Shown: positions 12,547 through 23,515 of the stretch, one piece after another
How the letters are laid out: every line of letters starts with the position of its first letter
How positions within the stretch are numbered: position 1 is the stretch's first letter
NCBI GenBank assembly: GCA_002914845.1
Contig: JXTC01000089.1
Location: forward strand, 520,642 to 584,641
Origin: Trema orientale
Taxonomy: Eukaryota > Streptophyta > Magnoliopsida > Rosales > Cannabaceae
DNA length: 64,000 bases
Direction: 5' to 3'
Notes under the pieces: model-generated
Database searches by the model: none
Seen by the model: the letters and a program-made list of their open reading frames with translations, nothing else
Told to the model about the DNA's origin: nothing
Translations under genes and position numbers: made by a program

Positions 12547-13600
12547 TTAAGATAAATCTTGAAGTGCAACAGACATAACAGATTTAGGAACTTCCTCAAT
12601 CCAAACAAGTTCATTATCTATTCTAAGAGCACCTCTAGTTAGATAATGTGCCGCTTTGCTAGTATCACGGTTTATATAGTTTAGAAATACTCTTGGAAAA
12701 CTAGACAGAAGAATAGAAATATCAAGCATCAAACCGGTAGAAGGAGATCTTGATTTACATAAATTGTGATAAGTTTGTACTACTCCTAGAGCATCAGACT
12801 CCACAACTTCAAGAGGCACAAACACATCCTGAGCCCAACAAAGACTATAGGTTATTGCCACATATTCTGTATTTTTAGCATTGAGGAGACCATTAACACG
12901 TTTGGAGAGGGCAGCCATCATGATGCTATCAGAATTTCTTATCAGAGCACTAATTCTAGTTGAATTTGTAAGAGGGTCTAGAGCAGCATCCACGTTGAGC
13001 TTGTAACAACTAGCCGAAGGTTTAAGCCATTGGCAAACAGGTGGTTGATGAGCTTTATGTGTGGATTTTGATTGAGCCTCTTGATGTCGATATAGATAAG
13101 TTGTTGCCCAGTCAATCATCAGCAGAGGTGCATGATTAGAATCTCCGTGGACAACCTTGTTTCTTTCTTACCATATGCACCATGCAACAATAAAGATCCA
13201 TTCCAACAGATTGTCATTGAGGACTTCAGAAATTTGTAACACTAAATCCATGAACGAGTTGTACTGAAAACTCTCTAAATAGATTGGCAAATTAGTATGT
13301 CTCCAGATCCGTCGAGCAAACTTACATGAAATTAAAGCATGTCCTACAGATTCTTCATGGCACCAACAAAGAGGACATCGAGGATGTGAGATAATATGTC
13401 TGTTCTCAAGACTCACAGCAGTTGGCAAGGATTCTTGACAGGCACGCCATACAAAATGTTGCACCTTATTTGGAATATTCAACTTCCACATGCGAGGCCA
13501 TCATTTACCTCTTCGTGATGTTGATGAAGAGGATTGACAAGTATTTACAGAAGCTGCCAACTAATAACCACTCTTAATAGAGTAGAAATCCGAGCCAGAT
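12547..13600 (-). pseudogene. Decayed LINE ORF2 3' part (zf-RVT and RNase H-like domains)
   Basis: Read on the minus strand, 13491 down to 13168 encodes a zf-RVT domain: MWKLNIPNKVQHFVWRAC, then CPLCWCHEESVGHALISC with its Cys/His spacing. After a single stop codon (13168-13170) the same frame continues through ERNKVVHGDSNHAPLL into an RNase H-like domain (KLNVDAALD, VVESDALGVVQ, INRDTSKAAHYL), ending at 12547. Upstream to about 13600 the same frame is still recognisable (IKSGY, LAAS) but carries at least two more stops. The reverse transcriptase core is missing, so the copy is 5'-truncated. Non-functional as a transposon; host use cannot be excluded but nothing supports it. Confidence 0.85.
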
Positions 13601-14199
13601 TAGTACCAAATTAAATTAAATTAAATTGCATCCACCATTCTTTTGAAAAATTAAAATTCAAAGGTAGATATAAAAAAAAAAAAAACAATTCCTTTGACAA
13701 TTCAAATTAAAAAAATTACACTATAAATCCGATTTTATGTCAAACTATAGTAACTCTTATGAACAAAAAATAATTATATGAACAAAAAATAATTATCTTA
13801 CCATTTTTAAAACTAAAAAGATTTCACACACCCTTTTCTACTAGTCAATTAAATTTGAGCTCTAACTTCGAAAGCTTGATCTTTTAATCTAATGAAAAAA
13901 ATTTTGTCCCAGTAACATAGGCCTGCCAAAGCTTTCTCAGCAACTTTAAAGTATAATCTTGACATTTTCAGTTAAAACTATAGGAACTTCAACAGTTTAA
14001 CTAACTACACAAGTCGCATTTCCTTCGTGAATTTTAATCAGTAGTCTGTTCGTAAATTCTTAACAAATAAGCGATTATTTCATTATTATATTATTTGGAG
14101 GTCCATTTATATTGACCTAATAGACAGGCAACACGTGGCGTAATACAAAATAAGAAAACAAATTAAACGTCATAATTAGTAGACCCAACTAGCTTTTGC
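13601..14199. other. AT-rich intergenic DNA
   Basis: No gene, RNA or clear repeat structure is visible, apart from short A/T tracts and a short TTAAA tandem at 13608-13627. Confidence 0.5.
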
Positions 14200-14830
14200 A
14201 AACTCTGAAAACCCCTTACCTGACCAAGGGGTCTTGCAATACAGACAGACCTTGAAGGTCTCTGGGCTTTGATAATACAAATAGATCCTGAAGACCACTT
14301 GGTCAAGACTCAGGGCTTAAAAGTCTTGCAACATTGTTAGACCTATACTAGTCACATGTATGGATTCCAATGAGGCTTGATTGTCAAGACGTGTTAAGAA
14401 ATGGGACACATGGTAGTGGTCTAAAAAAAACCATGTACGAATCTCAAAAGAGATCTAATTTATCAGTGGGCCAAAGATAGTGGCTCTTCTGTTAGTAAAG
14501 TTATTAAAGTTGTGGGTTATATTTCCACTACACGGCCAAGAAAATGTTTCCATTTTGTCTGCAAGGACAAGTCTATGAGATGTTGACATGTGGAAATCAA
14601 AAGAGAGATTTCACTCTAATTTATTCGGGTATAAATACATTTAGATATGCTTATTTGAAGAGAACTCTCCTCTAAAGCCTTAAAGCCTTCTATATATATT
14701 CATTCTACTGACTTAAGTATTGGAGCATCTTACAGGTGGCTACCACTCGTCTCTCTAGCTATGAAGACAACAGAAGCGAAAGGAAGAAACGACGAGAAGA
14801 AAGCCAACATGAAACGAGTCTCATTATTAA
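14200..14830 (+). mobile_element. LTR-like remnant (Ty3/gypsy type suspected)
   Basis: A TATA-like box (TATAAATA, 14630-14637) is followed about 75 bp later by the phrase CTGACTTAAGTATTGGAGCA (from 14708), which resembles the U5 part of many plant gypsy LTRs. A related arrangement occurs at 28640-29190. No primer-binding site, coding domain or target duplication was found, so the borders are approximate. Likely a solo or truncated LTR. Confidence 0.4.
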
Positions 14831-15327
14831 TTGCAAAAAGCATTACTAAGCACCTTTTTAGACAATAAACTACATGTCGTTTCAAATCACAAACGACATT
14901 AGATATAGAATTTGTCGTTTTCCGTATTATAAGTTTTAATTACAGAGCCAATAAATTTTAATGTTTTGGACAAGAATAGTGCTATAAGTACCATATAGTT
15001 TCGCATAATGTGTAATTATATTTCAAATGAGGATTATGTGAGGCTTAATTTATTAATTAGAGTCATTTAAAAATATACTGTACGATACATTACATCATTG
15101 TAATTGTAATGTTAGATATCACCTCGGCCAATAATGGTGCTTTTTAGTCAACATTTGAGCTTTTTTCCCAGTTAAAGAATATACGACATTCTTCCTTTCT
15201 TCCAAGAAAAAAAGTCAGCATTGAGGGTCAAAGCCGTCAAACAAGGAGGAGGTCCTCCCTACCTTCCTTCCCGTGCAGTCGTCCGTAGCAAACTAGAAAA
15301 GACTTTTCCTTCCTCCTTGTCGTAAAA

Positions 15328-15390
15328 ATGGCGTCTTCTTCTTCGTCTTCCTCTAGGCTGCTTTTACACACTCCTCCCTCAATTATCTGA
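15328..15390 (+). other. Upstream open reading frame in the TPR gene leader
   Basis: An ATG at 15328 opens a 20-codon frame, mostly Ser (MASSSSSSSR...), ending in TGA at 15388-15390. This is 83 bp before the main start. If the transcript begins upstream of 15328, this uORF could limit translation of the TPR protein. Whether it lies on the mRNA is not shown. Confidence 0.4.
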
Positions 15391-15473
15391 AAGTTCCCTT
15401 CATCGAAACTTTCCCAAACCCAAAACCCATTCCCGATTCCTCCGATCCCATCTTCTCAAATCTCACCACAACC

Positions 15474-16115
15474 ATGGCAATGGTCACCGATATTCTCCTC
15501 CAAGCGGGCTTGATCTTGGTATCCCTGGTCATGTTCCTCGCTCTGCACAACATTCCCCAGAAGCTATACGCCAAGTTCAGGTACCGGAACCGAGCCCAAG
15601 TCCAGTCCAAGCGCCACTTCGTCCTCGGCGCTCAGCTCCTCGCCCGCGCCAGATCCGCCGAGTCTCGCTCCGCCGTGACCTCTTTGGCCAAGGAAGCACT
15701 GGCCGAAGCCGAGAGGTCCATCGCGCTGGACCCAAAGGACGCCGCCGCCCACATCCTCAAGGCCCTGGTTCTCGATTTCCAGGGCTTCAAGTCCTCCGCC
15801 ATCGACTCCATCGACGCCGCGCTCTCCCCCTTGGCCGTTAAGTCCCTCACCGAGAAGGAGCGAGGGGACGCCTTGTTCAAGAGGGCTGAGCTGAAGATCG
15901 CCATGCCTCGCCGTGGAAAGGTGGACTCGGCCTTGGCCGACTTGGGTGAGGCCGTGGCGCTCAGCCCTGATAACGCCAGGGCTTTTTGTCTGCTTGGAGA
16001 GTGCTACGAGGTGAAGAAAATGGAGGCCGAGGCCAGGAAGGCTTACGAGGACGCGCTTAGGATCGAACCCGAACTGGGCGTGGCTCAGCAGGGTCTGGAT
16101 CGTTTGAGTTCCTAA
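15474..16115 (+). CDS. Tetratricopeptide-repeat membrane protein, intronless
   Basis: 213 aa in one exon. The start at 15474 lies in a strong context (ACCATGG); a second ATG follows two codons later. Residues 6-27 form a hydrophobic helix (ILLQAGLILVSLVMFLAL), probably a membrane anchor or uncleaved signal. A basic stretch (about 30-48) follows, then TPR-like helices at about 68-115, 147-180 and 181-210, with typical phrases such as AEAERSIALDPKDAAAHILKAL and AYEDALRIEPE. TPRs mediate protein-protein contacts; the partner is unknown. The coding region is markedly GC-rich, especially at third positions, in an otherwise AT-rich neighbourhood. It looks like the widespread plant family of short N-anchored TPR proteins; I do not know a symbol. 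Confidence 0.88.
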   Translation: MAMVTDILLQAGLILVSLVMFLALHNIPQKLYAKFRYRNRAQVQSKRHFVLGAQLLARARSAESRSAVTSLAKEALAEAERSIALDPKDAAAHILKALVLDFQGFKSSAIDSIDAALSPLAVKSLTEKERGDALFKRAELKIAMPRRGKVDSALADLGEAVALSPDNARAFCLLGECYEVKKMEAEARKAYEDALRIEPELGVAQQGLDRLSS

Positions 16116-17974
16116 ATCATAGTTTTGTAAGTTACTAAAGTTGTGCTAGTTCATGATCAACTTGTCTTCTCGTTTTGTGCTAATTTAAGTGTTTTGTAAT
16201 ATTGAATAGGAGGGAATTCTTTTTCTGATAATCTAATGAGAATGAGGTTCTTCTGTTCATTGTTGTACAATTTTTGGGAATAAATACAAGTGGGTTTTGA
16301 ATGTTGGTAAATAAAGGAAGTTTATATTACTTATTTGATTGGTAAAATGCATATCCATTGAGAAATCGTATCTTCCAAATTCTTGGTTGAGTACTTAGTT
16401 TTTAAAGTAATTAGGCTAATAATGTTGACACTGAAGATTTATATTCTTGGTTGTTACTTGTAAATTTTGTAATGCAAATAGGTGCGTACTTTCCGGTGAT
16501 GTTTTAATGTTATTGACTAACATGTTTAAAAGTACTCCAGCATCTGAATTCAGAAACTTGACAATTCTGTTGTATGGCTTGGTGTCTAGTTTTGGATTCA
16601 ATTGGGATAATGTCACCCGGTCAGATGCCAAGAACTTCCTTTGGTAATGAATATTGTCTGTTTTTGTTTTTGTAGAGACCTTCTCAAATCTTAACGACTT
16701 AAGAAATCTCTCCACTATTTTGTTTCATTTTTAAAAAATAAAAAATACAACGAGAGAAAAAATGAGTGTTACCAAGCAAGCTCTATATGAAAATCAAGAA
16801 TGTTGCCTTTGCTTCTACAATGCTACTGCATGGAACTAGGAATCGTGACTAATACTTGCTTCTTGAAGTTTTTCATGTGATTGTCAAGCTTTCTTCTGTC
16901 ATGTCTGGTTCCTTCTGGTATTTATGATCATTCTGAAGCCTAGTAAGGTGTTATTTTATTATGACTAGTGTTGAACTCTAGGAATCACTAAGGTGAAAAT
17001 GTTATCATACACTGGAGATAAGAGAACTGACTAAGATTCATTCATATTCTCTCGTTGGCTTCGATAACCGAACTTCTTCTCTACTTTTCCCTCGAGAATT
17101 ATTTTTTCCTACTTTCTGGTCTCAACGAGACTGAATACAACCACCAAATAAGAAGAGACACTGTACTTAATTCGTAATTGCCAGGGATATGAGAATGGGG
17201 ATAAAGAATGAAGAGAAACCTGGAAGTGCTAACACTTTTTAATCCGCTTCCTTTTGAAGTCCGGGGATTGGTAATTTGGTAGATCCTCTGAATTTTGTAG
17301 CAAAGCAAAAGGCTTTCTTCTTGTTTGTTTTTGTGAAGAATTTGCTTTGTGAGGACAGAGGGTGAGATTGTGGCGACGTATTGAACTCTTATAGTACTTA
17401 CATACTGCACACGTTTAAAGTTTAAAGTTGTATCATATTCCTTTTGTTTAATTGATAGCTCATCTTGTATCTATAGTCCAACTTAGCATATTCATACTAT
17501 GTTAAAAGCAGTGGCCGAGTGGCACCAACTTCCCGACTAATTCATGTAGCTTCCAACATTTTGTTTTGCAATTCGTCATTTATTTCAGAAATTTCTAAGC
17601 TTAAATGTCGTTTTAGAAATGGCATGTTAATTCATCGATCTACCTCTACACTCATTGCAATCAATCTGGCATTTGCTAGCATGTCGTTTTAAGAAACTAC
17701 ATGTTTTCATCTTTTTTCATTATTTTTCCAATAAGACGAGTTCCTTTGTTTATCTTTTTCTCTCTAATGACATATGGTACTCTGTTGTCCATATTAGTGT
17801 TGTTTTTGTTGAATAGTTTGTCTTTTTATTAAAAACGACGTCAAGTATATATGTATAAATCAAATGCAACCAAATTGCGCTCAGTTGCTTTAAGGATCTT
17901 TCTTCAAAGTAAAATCTTCTAGGAAATGAGAAAGAAAAAATCTTCTCTAAAAGTTTGAAGCAAAAGAAATATTA
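16116..17974. other. 3' flank of the TPR gene and intergenic DNA
   Basis: AATAAA-like signals occur soon after the stop (for example near 16280). The rest shows scattered short open frames with no recognisable protein. TGTCGTTTT motifs occur at about 17606 and 17683. I see nothing that I would call a gene. Confidence 0.5.
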
Positions 17975-18650
17975 GTCCCCTAAAAGGTTAAAAGGACATG
18001 GGTAGGACTAAATAGGGCCAAAATGATTTTTTTACATTTTTTTTAAATGTCATTTTTAAGAGTGTTAAGAACTCAAAACCTATAATCAAGAGCTTCTTGA
18101 CCACGGAAAACCATTATTTAGGAGTTTTTCAAATTTTTATGGTCAAAGTTCTTAAGTATAGGTCAAAACTTGACCCTTAAAAATGTCATTTTTAAGATAT
18201 TTACCCATAAAAGAGTCATTTCGGCCCAAGTCAGTCCTACCCATGTCCTTTTCTCCTTTTAGAGATCATTTTATGGGTCTCGAAATAGTATGTGAAAATT
18301 AAGCCTTGTACGGTGTTTTTAGAAAAGAATTAGAAATATACAGTAGGCTCAGTTTTTTAAAAACCCAGTACTGTATTTTTTCCTTAGTCAAGAAGTTCTT
18401 GATTATAGGTCAAAACATTCTTGACACTCCTAAAAATGTCATTTTTAAGATATTTACCCATAAAAGAGTCATTTCGGCCCAAGTCAGTCCTACCATGTCC
18501 TTTTCTCTTTTTAAAGATCATTTTATGGGTCCTGAAATAGTATGTGAAAATTAGGCATTGTACGGTATTTTCAGAAAAAAAAATTGGAGATATATGGTGG
18601 GCTCAGTTTTTTTAGATCTAGTACCGTATTGTTTAGAGAACCACTTTTTA
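17975..18650. repeat. Mixed inverted and direct repeat block (foldback-like)
   Basis: Two direct copies, offset 253 bp, carry AAATGTCATTTTTAAGATAT (18181 and 18434), then TCATTTCGGCCCAAGTCAGT and ATGTCCTTTTCTC. A third, inverted arm at about 17985-18085 carries the complement (AAAAGGACATGGGTAGGACT, and ATAATCAAGAGCTTCTTGAC). So one arm faces two tandem arms. No coding domain; probably a rearranged foldback transposon. Confidence 0.65.
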
Positions 18651-18659
18651 AAAAGTTTT

Positions 18660-19260
18660 TAAAAGAATATCATTTTCTAAAATACTAACTAGTAACTGAT
18701 AATCAGTTTTTAAGTACTAGTAACTAGTAACCAAAGGTATTTATAACTGGCATATAACTGGTAACTCATAACCAGTTTTTATATATTAGTAACTAGTAAT
18801 CATTTTAAAAATGATATTTTTCTAATAATTTTTTAAAAAATGGTATTTTTCTAAAAAATGGGTTCCAAAATTGAAAAAAAAATCTAACCCACCATATTTT
18901 TGTAATATATATATATATTTTTGAGGAAATTAGACATTATACGGTAATTTAGAAAAAAACTTGAAAAATACAGTGGTTTAAGTTTTTTTAAGGTGCAGTA
19001 TGGTTTTTATTAGACAAATATCATTTTTTAAAAACTATTTAGAAAAATATCATTTTTTAAAATAGTAACTAGAACTGGTAACTAGTAACCAAAAGTATTT
19101 ATAACTAGTATATAACTAGTAACTAGTAACCAGTAACAAGTTTCCAGAAACCGGTAACGAGTAACTATTTTAAAAAATAGTATTTTTCTAAATATTTTTT
19201 TAAATATTTTTTAAAAAGTGATATTTTTTAAATAAAAACCATACGAAAATTTGAAAAAAG
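18660..19260. repeat. Degenerate TAACTAGTAAC repeat pair
   Basis: Two blocks (about 18660-18860 and 19020-19240), offset roughly 355 bp, share many copies of the palindromic word AACTAGTAAC and the phrase GTATTTATAACTxGxATATA. Both are flanked by complementary TTTTTAAAAAATG-type tracts. Non-coding and probably related to the foldback block just upstream. Confidence 0.55.
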
Positions 19261-19461
19261 TCTGAGTTTCGTATTTTTGTAATTCTTTTAGTTTTTATAG
19301 GTAAAAGTGATAGAAACCCTATATTTTTTGCTTTTGTAGGTATAAATGTTGCAAACCCAAACACTAATCAGGTGGAGCAATCGTACGGCCCAATGAGACC
19401 ACGATCGATGACCCAACTACAATCCCTTTCAAAATTTTCAGCCCAAAAAAACAGGATGAGT

Positions 19462-20201
19462 ATTTATAAGGGGAAGTTCTAAATGCACCACTTAATATAT
19501 TTTGTGCATTCAATTTCTATTTGCATACATACGAAAAATTTATTCAAAATTTATTAATTCTCTGTACATTCATCGTTTTCTAAAAACTGCCCTTTTTTCA
19601 CCAAAAAAATCATCATCAATCTTTAATGTACAAGTTCAGATTTTAATTAAAAGGAAAAAATAAAATGAAGTCTTGATGAAAATAAAGTATAAATGAATTG
19701 AGGATCCTATTGTATTGTTTTGAGAAAGTACTTGGTTCTTTACCGTATTTTTTTTTCCCCATAGTTTACTTTATTCGGATTTTTTTTTAAAGCTAATTTA
19801 CTGATATTGGACTGCTTTCTTTTTTCTTTTCTTCTCTAATTTTTGTAATAGATCTAGACTAAGATTAAAGATTATATATATATATATGTATATATGTAAT
19901 ATATTTTAAAAAGGATATGTATTTATACCAAAATAGCTATACATTTAATGATTATGACTTTTAGTTAAAAAAAATTTAGATTTGTATTTTTTAATTTATG
20001 AGTACTATACTGATAAAAAATTTATTGTCTTTTTGTCATGTTTTGGTGATTGAAAGGATAGAAAGAAATTTTTAAAGTTTACTGTAAGTAAACTTGCCTT
20101 CTTAATAGTTTTGTATAATGAAAAAATTATAACAGAAAAAACATAAATTTTGAATGTACAAAGTCAATAAAGTGATGGATTTAGAACTTCCCATTTATAA
20201 G
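19462..20201. mobile_element. Mutator-type MITE with exact 9-bp target duplication
   Basis: The element at 19471-20192 (722 bp) has terminal inverted repeats: GGGAAGTTCTAAATGCACCA at the left and the complement GTGATGGATTTAGAACTTCCC at the right. It is flanked on both sides by the 9-bp direct repeat ATTTATAAG (19462-19470 and 20193-20201). Nine-base duplications are typical of Mutator-like elements. The inside is AT-rich with no transposase. Confidence 0.78.
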
Positions 20202-21446
20202 AAATAGTATTTTTTTTTAAGATCAATTCAAAAAATGACTGTTTTTCATAACTTTTTAATAAATGACCGTTTTTAATTTTAGTTTGATAAATGACCGTTT
20301 TTTAGTTGATCTACTTTTTAAAGTAAATCATTTTTTTATAAAGTAAAACACTTTCGAAAAAGAGAATCAATTTTTTAAAATAAATCAATTTTCAAAAATT
20401 AAATCTTTTTTGATATACAAAATATGAAAAAGGTTATTTTTTTAATAATTTTCAAAATTTGGTCATTTTCTAACAGTGTTTGAAAAATATGTTATTTTGC
20501 AAACTATGATCCAAATTTCGGTCATTTGGCTTTTAAAGCCCATTAAATTAAATTGGGCCAATTAAAGTAAGTGAAAAAACCATGAAAGGGGATTGACCGT
20601 TGAATGAATAGTGCGTATTCCCCAAGACTCAGGTTTTGCCGATTATTTTATTTAAACCTATCTGTTTTGATGCATTCCTGATTGACATCGGACCGTGCTC
20701 CTCAAGAAGAACAGCGCAACAAAGCCGTAATATACGGTGCATAATCATATTAAAAAGACTCGACAATTAGGTATAAGCATGTTAGTTTATGTTGTCAAAT
20801 AACGAGGAAACTCTTTGGTCAACAAGAATTGCATCGTTCCCGATGAATTTTAAAACCTACAAAATCACATCAACCACTTGATCATTGATCAATTTGACAA
20901 AGCCATATTACAACTTTTAATCTACTAGAATTCTTCAAATAAATGCTATTAATCTCGAATCCTTGATTTCGATACAAAATACTACTCATGTGTCAAATGA
21001 GTAATAATAGGGATATTAAAATTTTACACAAAAAATTTACACTAAATGATGTAACATATTATAATTATTTTTTATTTTAAAATGAGACCACATCATTAGT
21101 AAATTTTTGGTATTTCAATATTTAACTTTGTCAAATTCCTATTTACGAGAATCAATTTCAATATTAACTTGACAAGACCTCATCATTTTAAAATTCTAAA
21201 TTAGATGTCTACATCGAGATAAATTGTAGTAAAATTAATATGGATATGCTCACCTACAAAGTTTTCTTCCTTGACTACAGTTCTTATATAGTGTGTACTA
21301 AAAGCCAGTTAGTTAGAAGAATATTAAGAAATATTAATTATCATTTGCATATGACTAAGAAGACCGGAACAAATGACTTCGACCAACGAGGTGCTTCCCA
21401 TCATTTTTTCGACAAGCGTATAGAAAACAGTTTTACAATCATCCCC
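20202..21446. other. AT-rich intergenic DNA
   Basis: Holds three or four degenerate copies of an ATAAATGACCGTTTTT-like word between 20236 and 20310 and otherwise no gene or RNA that I can support. Confidence 0.45.
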
Positions 21447-21451
21447 CTCTA

Positions 21452-21459
21452 TATAAAAG
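21452..21459 (+). promoter_or_regulatory. TATA box
   Basis: TATAAAAG in the context CTATATAAAAGGGC is a textbook plant TATA box. It lies about 130 bp before the ATG of the candidate small gene at 21587. It could instead belong to a transposon remnant. Confidence 0.45.
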
Positions 21460-21586
21460 GGCATAAGAGCTCATTGAAAAGAAAAGTGTGAAATGTGTTT
21501 TATCTTCATTGCACTTCAATTGCTCCACGAAAGGTCTCAGAGTCGGCTTAAAGTCGAGAGCCAGAGAGAGAAGAAACAAAGATCAA

Positions 21587-22173
21587 ATGGCATTAAAGTC
21601 AAACAAGATAAATAGGATTACATGCCTTCATGCCCCGCTAGGGCTCTTTATCTGTGCTTGCGCTGTTCTAAGCTCACCTAATCAGGGCTTCCTGATGAAT
21701 TTGAAGGGACAACTTAGAGGCCACGGTACGCATTGTTCCGGTTAGTTGAATCTTATCCTTAAATATATTTCGTTTCTGGTACTTTATTCTCTTATACAAA
21801 TTTTTAGTTTGCCTATTGTCAAAAATATATATACCTATCTGCTAATACATTTAACTCAACTTATAAAGAAAAAAAAATAGTTTTGTTAATGAATGAGTTA
21901 GAACTGTCACTTCTTGCACTTTACTCGCGTTAGTGGATTCTTGCTGAAACTTGTGCAATTTTAATTGGTGCAGTTCAATCAATTGGCAATGTAGCCAGAA
22001 GCATTCAAGATGGCTTGGTAACACTGGGGATAAAATTTCTCCATTTCTTTGTTTCGAGGTGTTTGCAGTTCAAATATCTGTCCCCTATTCAGCCACCACC
22101 TTTTTCTTCGTCTTGGTTATTTTGGGTGACATTCACCCGATCGGGTTCTTCAATGCCCGACCTCCCATTATAA
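21587..22173 (+). CDS. Candidate small secreted protein gene, 2 exons (speculative)
   Basis: Exon 1 (21587-21740) encodes MALKSNKINRITCLHAPLGL followed by FICACAVLSS, which looks like a signal peptide with likely cleavage after about residue 30, then a short Gly/His/Cys-containing tail. A GT donor follows, and an AG acceptor at 21973 continues the frame (VQSIGNVARSIQDGLVTLG...) to a stop at 22171-22173, giving 117 aa. Support is limited to the TATA box, the hydrophobic leader and the splice phase. Against it: an overlapping upstream ATG at 21493, no family that I recognise, and a repeat-rich setting. A different second donor (for example near 22016) is also possible. Confidence 0.3.
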
Positions 22174-22680
22174 TAAGTGTTAAACTGTTTCATGATGTTC
22201 TGTTGCCTACACTTCAAGTTCTTGACAATATAAAACAACTCTTTTTCCATGGTTAGAGGAAAAACATAGAATAATACCATGACCTCAGTTGAATAATTAT
22301 TTCTGTTTCCCGATTCATGACCCCAATGGTTTTCTTATCTTTTTTCTTGGGGAAAAAAAGAAGAAGAAGAAGAAGAAGGTGGCTCAGAATGGTTTGGTAC
22401 AGGGCCCAAAACTAGACCAAACCAACCTAACCATACCCTGTTCATTATGGGAAAAATAAGAAAAAGGGTCCATAATAATATTAGTTCTGAATTATACTTA
22501 TTGTACCATTTTGAATTTTGAATTTTTATATTACATAATAATGGCACTTTGAATTTTGAATTTTTATCTTACATAATAATAATCGCTCTGCCCTGAATCA
22601 TGTAACTTTTGCAGCACTGACCATTTTGTTATAAATTGTTACTTTTGCAATAGAAAATAATCATAGACAAAACATATAAT
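22174..22680. other. Intergenic DNA with a 41-bp tandem duplication
   Basis: A 41-bp unit containing TTTGAATTTTGAATTTTTAT and TTACATAATAAT is present twice at about 22503-22582. A GAA run lies at 22360-22378. No gene seen. Confidence 0.5.
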
Positions 22681-22870
22681 TATAAATTAGGGGAGGGCTA
22701 CAGTAGGGGCGCCCTTACGTAGGGCCACCCTTTATACACCGTTTGATGGGAATCTGTGAGGAATAACGGGAATCTGTGGAGAATCTGTTTATACACAGAT
22801 TCCCATCAAACGGTGTATAGACAGGACCCTACGCAGGGATGCCCCTACTGTAGACGCGCCCTATAAATTA
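22681..22870. mobile_element. Hairpin MITE with 9-bp target duplication
   Basis: The element at 22690-22861 (172 bp) is almost entirely two inverted arms of about 70 bp. Both arms carry CTACAGTAGGGGC and ATACACCGTTTGATGGGAAT in mirrored order. Exact 9-bp direct repeats TATAAATTA lie at 22681-22689 and 22862-22870. The duplication length points to the Mutator superfamily. The RNA would form a long hairpin, a possible small-RNA source (inference). Confidence 0.87.
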
Positions 22871-23208
22871 ATGCTTTTATGAGTTAGAATCTTATTCTCA
22901 GCTACAGTTACCAAACTGTATGCTTTTCATATGACTTATTTCTGTTAAAAATTTAATAGTCTGTGAGAAAAAATAAATTATTGCTGCAATAATTGTATAA
23001 GTCTTGATAATCTATTTTGTGAGTTAAAAATTCAATCTCATGTGTTTTGTAATGACTTAATTCTGTTGAATATTTAACAGTTTGTGACAAAAAGATTATT
23101 ATTGCAACAACTAATTCAGTGGCCATCACTATGTAAGTTGAGGGCCAAAATGATACAACGAGTATAATTCAGAAGTCATTACTATTATTAACCCAAAGAA
23201 AAAAGATA

Positions 23209-23435
23209 ATTCGCATATAACTGTAGCATTCCAGAGTTGAATCCGATACCAGAAGTTAAAATAACTGGGTAAAGAATATCCCATTTCAAAACTAGTGCAC
23301 TTAAAACGGTTATTTTAAGATTCACATATAAATGTAGCATTCCAGAATCCAGAGTTGAATCCTATACTAGAAGTTAAAATAACTGGCTAAGAATATCTCA
23401 TTTCAAAACTAGTCCACTTAAAAAGGTAATTTTTC
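23209..23435. repeat. 111-bp tandem duplication downstream of RGTA
   Basis: Two copies, offset 111 bp, carry GTAGCATTCCAGAxxx and AGAAGTTAAAATAACTGG, each ending in CATTTCAAAACTAGTxCACT. The second copy has a small internal duplication (CCAGAATCCAGAG). It starts about 80 bp past the RGTA stop and may lie in its 3' UTR. Confidence 0.75.
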
Positions 23436-23515
23436 TAACTAATTATACACGGTCCAAAACAAAACTGACAAAGATTAAAGGAAAAAAAAATTGATAACCA
23501 ACAAAGAATTCAAGA

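Noticed and set aside
17508..17530. GCAGTGGCCGAGTGGCACC, resembling the 5' half of a tRNA-Ser/Leu or a SINE A box
   Set aside because: No B box (GGTTCGAATCC-like) and no acceptor or anticodon stem follows; chance match.
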